Source: Verrucomicrobiaceae bacterium
GTDB taxonomy: Bacteria; Verrucomicrobiota; Verrucomicrobiia; Verrucomicrobiales; Verrucomicrobiaceae
DNA: 64,000 nt
Direction of reading: 5' to 3'
Assembly: GCA_027486585.1 (NCBI GenBank)
Contig: JAIXOU010000134.1
Coordinates: 62,001-126,000, forward strand
Shown piece by piece: positions 59,141 to 64,000 of the stretch. Position 1 is the stretch's first letter; each line of letters begins with the position of its first letter. The notes under the pieces are model-generated. The model had not been told where the DNA came from, made no database searches, and saw only the letters and a list, made by a program, of their open reading frames with translations. Position numbers and translations under genes: made by a program.

Positions 59141-62100
59141 ATGTTTTTACGACCACTCCTGCTAGTCTCTTTGGGCCTCACTCTTGCTGCACACGCGCAG
59201 CCTGTCTTTCGCGCCGGAGTCGCCGCGGTGGACATCTCGCCCACGGAGTTCCCGCGCATCATCGCGGGCGGGTTTCTCGAAGGACGGGGCGAAAAGCTCG
59301 CGGACAAGCTCTTCGTGCGCAGCTTTGTGCTCGATGATGGGAAGATGAAGATCGCCTTCGCCATCGTGGACACGTGCATGATGGAGCAGTCGCTCATCGA
59401 TGAGGCCAAAGGCATCGCGGCGAAGCAGTGCGGCATCCCGGTGGACCGCATGATGGTCAGCGCCACACACACACACTCCGCGCCGGCCGCGATGGGCTGC
59501 CTCGGCACGCGCAAGGACACCGTGTATGCGAAATTTCTCACGCCGAAAATCGCCGAGGCCATCGTGGCGGCGAATGCGGCGCTGCAACCGGCCCGCATCG
59601 GCTGGGGCTCGTTTGACGACTGGGAGCACACGCACAACCGCCGCTGGATTCGCCTGCCCGGCAAGGAGGTCGTCGATCCCTTCGGCCAGCCCACCAGCCG
59701 CGCGAACATGCACCCAGGCTACCTCAGCAAGGACGTCGTCGGCCCCAGCGGCCCGGTGGACCCGCAGCTCAGCGTCATCGCGCTGCAAACGCTCGATGGC
59801 AAACCGCTCGGCGTACTCGCGAACTACTCGCAGCACTACTTTGGCACCGCGCCGGTCTCCGCCGACTACTTCGGCCTCTTCTGCAAACACCTCGCCGCCA
59901 AAATGGGCCAGCAGGGCGATGACAACGGCCCCTTCGTCTGCGCCATGAGCCAGGGCACCAGCGGCGACCAGATGTGGATGGACTACGGCGCGGAGAAAAA
60001 GACGATCACCATCGACACCTACGCCTCCGAGGTCGCCGACAGCGCCCTGAAGGCCCTGCAAACCGTGACGTATGTCGATCACGCCCCGCTCGACATGGTC
60101 GAGAAGACGCTGGAGCTCAACTACCGCGTCCCCGACGAAAAACGCCTCGCCTGGGCACGCCCCATCGCCGCGAAGATCGAGAACGACGTGCCGAAGAGCA
60201 AAGAGGAAGTCTATGCGAGAGAGGCGCTCATCCTTCACGAACGTCAAAAGACGAGCGTGAAGCTGCAGGCGATCCGCATCGGCGATCTGAGCATCGCGAC
60301 GCTGCCGAACGAGGTGTATGCGATCACGGGATTGAAGTTAAGGGAGAAGTCACCCTTCGGAACGCATTTCAACATCGAGCTGGCGAATGGAGCCACCGGC
60401 TACATTCCTCCGCCTGAGCAGCACACACTCGGCGGATATACAACGTGGCCTGCGCGAACAGCCGGGCTTGAAGTCAAAGCCGAGCCGCAAATGGTGGATC
60501 AGCTCAGTCAATCCATCGCTTCGCTGACAAACGACAAGAAGCACAAGCCAGGTGCCCCAGCCGGTCCATACGCAGTGGAGATTCATTCCGCCAATCCTCT
60601 GGCACATTTTGGCTGTGGCCAAACAGGGGAAAGCTCATTGGTCTCATTGATCAACGGCCAAACACAACTGGCGAAGCTTGTTGGTGCCCATGCTTTCTAT
60701 CTTCCTGGAGTCGGCAGCGGACTCGGCTACGACAGCGAATCGGCTCTCACCGGTTCCGCATTCAGCAGTCCCAAGCGCATCAACCGCTCCATCCAACTTA
60801 CCGGAGGCCATCTTGAAATATCAAACCTGAAACTTGCTGGTCAGTTCTCGGTGGCTCTTTGGTTCTGGTTAGGTCATGAAAGCGGCGCATCGAATCGAAG
60901 TGGGAGCCTTATAGGCGACATCATACTTCGCCAAAATGATCAGCATCGAGTGGAAGTTGCCGCAGGCCACAAAACATCAGATGAGATCGGATATGCTGAT
61001 GATTGGCACTTTGTGGTGCTCGTTCAGGATCAGGGGGAACTTAGAATTTACATTGATGGTAATCTCAAGCCCGTGCTTTCAATGAATTCATCTGGTGGCC
61101 CAGAAACGCTAGATTTGGGGCGAAAACTCGAAGGCCGACTCGACGAGATCACGATCTGGGATCGCGTCATCGAGCCCTCGCTCATCGCGAAGCTTTGGAA
61201 CATCTCGAAAGTGGGCGAGGAGAATGCGAAGCGGGCCGTTTCGCGGACGGAGCGGAAGAAGCGTGGTGCAGCTGTCTCGGCTGCTCAGAAAGACGCAGTC
61301 CAGAGGACTGCACCACACTCGGAGAACTGGTCCGCGTCGATGCGCTTCAAGAACACGAAGGCGAACAACGTCAGCGCCGTGACCGCCTACCTCATCTCAC
61401 GCGGGCCGAAGGGCGATCCTCAAGCGCCGGGCGATCACCTCGGCATCGGCGGGAGCTACAAGGACTCGTCGCCGGGCCGGTTGTTCGTCTTCAATGGCAA
61501 TGCGGCTGCGCAAATCGTGCGCGGCACGACGGTCATCGAGCCGGGCACGTGGAATGACGTGAAGCTGGAGCGCCTCGGCTCACGCGTGAAGGTCACGCTC
61601 AACGGCAAGTTGGAGATCGACGCCGAACTGCCCGTCACCGCGCCCGGCGCGAAGGAATTGTTCTTCGGCAAACGCTGCGATGACTTCGCGCCGCTGGAAG
61701 GCACGTTTGAGAAGGTCGAGGTCGCCGGTTTGGAGAGTGGTGCAGCCGTCCCGGCTGCTCAGAAAGACGCAGTCCAGAGGACTGCACCACTTTCCCCCGA
61801 AGAATCCGCGAAGAAGTGGCATGTGCGCGAGGGTTACCGCATCGAGCTCGTCGCGGCGGAGCCGGTGGTGCTCGATCCGGTGGCGTTTGATTGGGATGAG
61901 CAGGGCCGCCTGTGGGTCATCGAGATGGCGGACTACCCGCTCGGCATGGATGGCAATGGCAAGGCAGGCGGACGCGTCGTGCGGCTGGAGGACACTGACA
62001 ACGACGGCCGCTACGACAAGCGCCACGTCATCGTCAGCGATTTGAGCTATCCCACCGGCATCTTGACCTGGCGTGAAGGCGTCATCGTCACCGCCGCGCC

Positions 62101-64000
62101 GGACATCTTTTTCATTTCGCCCGATGGCACGAAGAAGGTGCTCTACACCGGCTTCAGCACCGGAAACCAGCAGCTCCGCGTGAACGGCCTGCGCTGGGGC
62201 ATGGATGGCTGGGTGTATTGCGCCGCCGGGGCGCATCACGGCGGCTACAACAAAGGCACTCTCATCGAGTGCAAGCTCACCGGCGAGAAGATCGACCTCG
62301 GCAGCCGCGATTTCCGCTTCAAGCCGGACACCGGCGAGTTTGATCCGCAGACCGGCCCCTCGCAGTTCGGCCGCGCCCGCGATGATTGGGGCCACTGGTT
62401 CGGCGTGCAGAACAGTTTTCCGCTCTGGCACTACATCCTGCAGGATCACTACCTGCACCGCAATCCGCACGTCATCCCGCCCGATCCGATCCATCAGCTC
62501 TTCCCGCGGAATCCGCCCGTGTATCCCGCCAGCAGCATGGAGAAGCGCTTCCACAGCTTCGATCAGGCCGGACGCTTCACCAGCGCCTGCGGCATCGAGG
62601 TGTATCGCGACCGCGTGCTGTTTGAGGATGGCAAGACGCATGCCTTCACGTGCGAGCCCTTCCACAACGTCGTGCAGCATCACCTCCTCGAAGACGAAGG
62701 CGTCACCTTCAAGGCCGTGCGTGATCCCGCCGAATCGAAGATGGACTTTCTCGCCAGCGAAGACCGCTGGTGCCGCCCCGTCATGGTCCGCACCGGCCCC
62801 GACGGCGCACTCTGGATCGCGGACATGTATCGCTACATGATCGAGCACCCGCAGTGGCTGCCGCAGAATGGGAAGGAGGAGCTGCTGCCGCATTACCGCG
62901 AAGGGGACGACAAGGGACGGATTTGGCGGGTGGTAAAAAGAAACGCTCCCATGCAGCGCGGCAGCGTTTTGGAGTGCTCCAGCCCTCTGGAGCTTTCCGC
63001 AGGCCGAGGGACACCCGAAAGCGCCGGAGGCCCGGCGCACTCCAGAACGCTGCCGCGACTTTCATGCACCAATGGGTGGATGCGTGATCGTGCACAGATG
63101 ATGGCCTTATGGGATGGCAAGGCTCCCACGTTTGACCCAGTTGCATCTAGCATAGGAACGGTGGCAGATGCATGGACTGCTCTTTCATTGGGCAAACTCA
63201 GTGCCTCTGATTGCATTGTCCTTTTGAATGATGACTACGGCGAGCAACGATACATTCGCGAGCAAGCCCTTCAGATGGCCGAGAAGATTGACTGGAAGGG
63301 TGATGATGTTCGATTGCTCCACATGGCGCTCACGAAGCTCCTGGACGATCAAGATGCCAAAGTGCGCCTTCAACTGGCCTGCACACTCGGTGAGCTGAAA
63401 TTCGAATGGGCGGGAGATTTGCTCGCGGAGGTGCTGAACAGCGCGGAGCCGGGTTCGCCGCTGCAAGGCGCGGCCTTGAGTTCGGTGCTGCCGCATCTGG
63501 AGCGGGTTTGTGCTCGTGCGGACGCCCAATCGTTCGCGATGCTCCTGCGCTGCGCATTGGCGACGAAGAACGAAAAAGCCATCGCGGCGCTGGTGACGCG
63601 GATGGACGCGCAAAAGGGCCTGGAGGAGCTTCTGGCCGTTTTGGATGAGAAAAACCTCTCGCTGGCGGCTTTCGCGAAACAGGTCACGGATGCCAAGGCG
63701 CGTGGAGCGGTCCAAAAAATGGCGGCGAGGCTGCAACAGGCTGCGGACTCGATCCAAACGGCTCCGACGATGGAATCGCTGGCCTTGCTGGCCTCGGATC
63801 GGGAGCATCGGGAACGCGTCAAAGCGCTGCTGCCGGAGCTTTGGGCGAAGACGGGCAACACGGAAGTGCTGCGGCTCGTCTCGAAGCTGCAACCGAAGGG
63901 CGGCGAGCAGTTTTTGCTCGAAGGCTGGGACCAGCGCACGCCAGCGCTGCGCACTCAAATTCTCGAAACGCTGCTCTCGAACGACGCCTGGACGCTGGCG
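59141..64000 (+). CDS. Giant secreted multidomain protein: ceramidase-like, LamG-like, PVC dehydrogenase and repeat domains (partial)
   Basis: One frame stays open from the ATG at 59141 to the right edge (1620 codons, no stop). Signal peptide about 1-20. Residues about 22-430 resemble neutral/alkaline ceramidase-type hydrolases (AGVAAVDISPTEFPRIIAGG; SATHTHSAPAAMG with His110/His112). Residues about 540-870 hold two LamG/concanavalin-like domains. Residues about 891-1260 match the Pirellula/Verrucomicrobium membrane-bound-dehydrogenase (TIGR02604-like) domain (REGYRIELVAAEPVVLDPVAFDWDEQGR). From about 1310 onward there are HEAT-like helices. In comparable proteins a c-type cytochrome domain follows, here outside the window. 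Three palindromic elements lie inside the frame. Confidence 0.8.
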   Translation, partial: MFLRPLLLVSLGLTLAAHAQPVFRAGVAAVDISPTEFPRIIAGGFLEGRGEKLADKLFVRSFVLDDGKMKIAFAIVDTCMMEQSLIDEAKGIAAKQCGIPVDRMMVSATHTHSAPAAMGCLGTRKDTVYAKFLTPKIAEAIVAANAALQPARIGWGSFDDWEHTHNRRWIRLPGKEVVDPFGQPTSRANMHPGYLSKDVVGPSGPVDPQLSVIALQTLDGKPLGVLANYSQHYFGTAPVSADYFGLFCKHLAAKMGQQGDDNGPFVCAMSQGTSGDQMWMDYGAEKKTITIDTYASEVADSALKALQTVTYVDHAPLDMVEKTLELNYRVPDEKRLAWARPIAAKIENDVPKSKEEVYAREALILHERQKTSVKLQAIRIGDLSIATLPNEVYAITGLKLREKSPFGTHFNIELANGATGYIPPPEQHTLGGYTTWPARTAGLEVKAEPQMVDQLSQSIASLTNDKKHKPGAPAGPYAVEIHSANPLAHFGCGQTGESSLVSLINGQTQLAKLVGAHAFYLPGVGSGLGYDSESALTGSAFSSPKRINRSIQLTGGHLEISNLKLAGQFSVALWFWLGHESGASNRSGSLIGDIILRQNDQHRVEVAAGHKTSDEIGYADDWHFVVLVQDQGELRIYIDGNLKPVLSMNSSGGPETLDLGRKLEGRLDEITIWDRVIEPSLIAKLWNISKVGEENAKRAVSRTERKKRGAAVSAAQKDAVQRTAPHSENWSASMRFKNTKANNVSAVTAYLISRGPKGDPQAPGDHLGIGGSYKDSSPGRLFVFNGNAAAQIVRGTTVIEPGTWNDVKLERLGSRVKVTLNGKLEIDAELPVTAPGAKELFFGKRCDDFAPLEGTFEKVEVAGLESGAAVPAAQKDAVQRTAPLSPEESAKKWHVREGYRIELVAAEPVVLDPVAFDWDEQGRLWVIEMADYPLGMDGNGKAGGRVVRLEDTDNDGRYDKRHVIVSDLSYPTGILTWREGVIVTAAPDIFFISPDGTKKVLYTGFSTGNQQLRVNGLRWGMDGWVYCAAGAHHGGYNKGTLIECKLTGEKIDLGSRDFRFKPDTGEFDPQTGPSQFGRARDDWGHWFGVQNSFPLWHYILQDHYLHRNPHVIPPDPIHQLFPRNPPVYPASSMEKRFHSFDQAGRFTSACGIEVYRDRVLFEDGKTHAFTCEPFHNVVQHHLLEDEGVTFKAVRDPAESKMDFLASEDRWCRPVMVRTGPDGALWIADMYRYMIEHPQWLPQNGKEELLPHYREGDDKGRIWRVVKRNAPMQRGSVLECSSPLELSAGRGTPESAGGPAHSRTLPRLSCTNGWMRDRAQMMALWDGKAPTFDPVASSIGTVADAWTALSLGKLSASDCIVLLNDDYGEQRYIREQALQMAEKIDWKGDDVRLLHMALTKLLDDQDAKVRLQLACTLGELKFEWAGDLLAEVLNSAEPGSPLQGAALSSVLPHLERVCARADAQSFAMLLRCALATKNEKAIAALVTRMDAQKGLEELLAVLDEKNLSLAAFAKQVTDAKARGAVQKMAARLQQAADSIQTAPTMESLALLASDREHRERVKALLPELWAKTGNTEVLRLVSKLQPKGGEQFLLEGWDQRTPALRTQILETLLSNDAWTLA
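61263..61316. repeat. 54-bp palindromic element inside a coding frame, copy 1
   Basis: The ends GTGGTGCA and TGCACCAC are inverted repeats. The element is 54 bp (18 codons), so the frame is kept and it reads GAAVSAAQKDAVQRTAP. An almost identical element lies at 61737-61790. Similar ends occur in the intergenic element at 33095. Confidence 0.8.
61737..61790. repeat. 54-bp palindromic element inside a coding frame, copy 2
   Basis: Differs from copy 1 by three or so bases, sits in the same reading phase and encodes GAAVPAAQKDAVQRTAP. It marks the linker between the second LamG-like domain and the dehydrogenase domain. Confidence 0.8.
62957..63057. repeat. 101-bp palindromic element inside a coding frame
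   Basis: Outer arms of 21 bp (beginning CGCGGCAGCGTTTTGGAG, ending CAGAACGCTGCCGCG) pair with one mismatch. Inner small dyads CTCCAG/CTGGAG and GCGCCGG/CCGGCGC are also present. It lies between the dehydrogenase domain and the HEAT-like region. The coding frame continues through it and resumes a normal-looking TNGWMRDRAQMM segment. Confidence 0.75.

Noticed and set aside
59162-60247. A 361-codon open frame on the minus strand
   Set aside because: It lies opposite the ceramidase-like domain, whose plus-strand translation has clear family motifs; the minus product is Arg/Val/Ala-rich shadow sequence.
61580-63040. A 486-codon open frame on the minus strand
   Set aside because: It is antisense to the conserved dehydrogenase and LamG parts of the long plus-strand gene, has GC-rich shadow composition and no start signal.

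Overview
The window looks like a chromosomal stretch from a member of the Verrucomicrobiota, probably a Prosthecobacter/Verrucomicrobium-type bacterium. The signs are a Pirellula/Verrucomicrobium-type membrane-bound dehydrogenase repeat protein, two secreted sulfatases, a PEP-CTERM protein, a Tat-exported FAD oxidoreductase, several secreted proteins of types I associate with this phylum, and many secreted caspase-like proteins. All names come from reading the translated sequence; no database search was run.

Layout. 0-10 kb: a partial lipoprotein hydrolase, an M14 peptidase, panD, a kinase-like gene behind a yidB-like gene, two low-complexity secreted proteins, carA, and purL-purQ with a clear terminator. 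9.8-12.1 kb: decayed and repetitive DNA, comprising an ORF with an in-frame TAG, a 21-bp tandem repeat, a conserved two-domain protein and a gene remnant. 12.1-28.3 kb: a minus-strand block of about 15 genes with four secreted caspase-like (C14) proteins, each with a different C-terminal part. Their partners are two OmpA-like proteins, two small Cys-rich secreted proteins, a haem-motif/DUF4384-like protein, lipoproteins, and an ECF sigma factor with a membrane partner. The three-gene order small Cys-rich protein, OmpA, caspase occurs twice, and both copies keep the same leader sequence. I regard this as the most unusual system in the window.

28.3-43.6 kb: a FAD oxidoreductase and secreted protein pair, a ruined RHS-type gene carrying a duplicated MITE-like element, a nucleotidyltransferase toxin-antitoxin-like pair between 46-bp direct repeats, two sulfatases, an NTF2-like protein, an MFS transporter, ruvB, a UPF0261 (Tm-1-like) protein, a TonB-dependent receptor and a beta-barrel protein. 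43.7-47.7 kb: a large secreted esterase-like protein and citramalate synthase.

47.7-54.0 kb: an arsenic/metalloid island with two ArsR regulators. The first heads a CobW-like GTPase, a PiT-family permease, an outer-membrane-like protein and a periplasmic rhodanese. The second heads a DUF6428-like protein, a thioredoxin-type arsenate reductase and an aquaporin. A perfect 34-bp palindrome overlaps the start codon of the second arsR. 54.0-64 kb: a PEP-CTERM protein, dnaG, an RmlD-like reductase, an amine-oxidase-like flavoprotein, and a very long multidomain gene that runs off the right edge and carries three palindromic repeat elements inside its reading frame.

The housekeeping genes (panD, carA, purLQ, ruvB, cimA, dnaG) are intact and ordinary. 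The accessory blocks at 10-12, 12-28, 31-33 and 47-54 kb are where gain, duplication and decay are visible.
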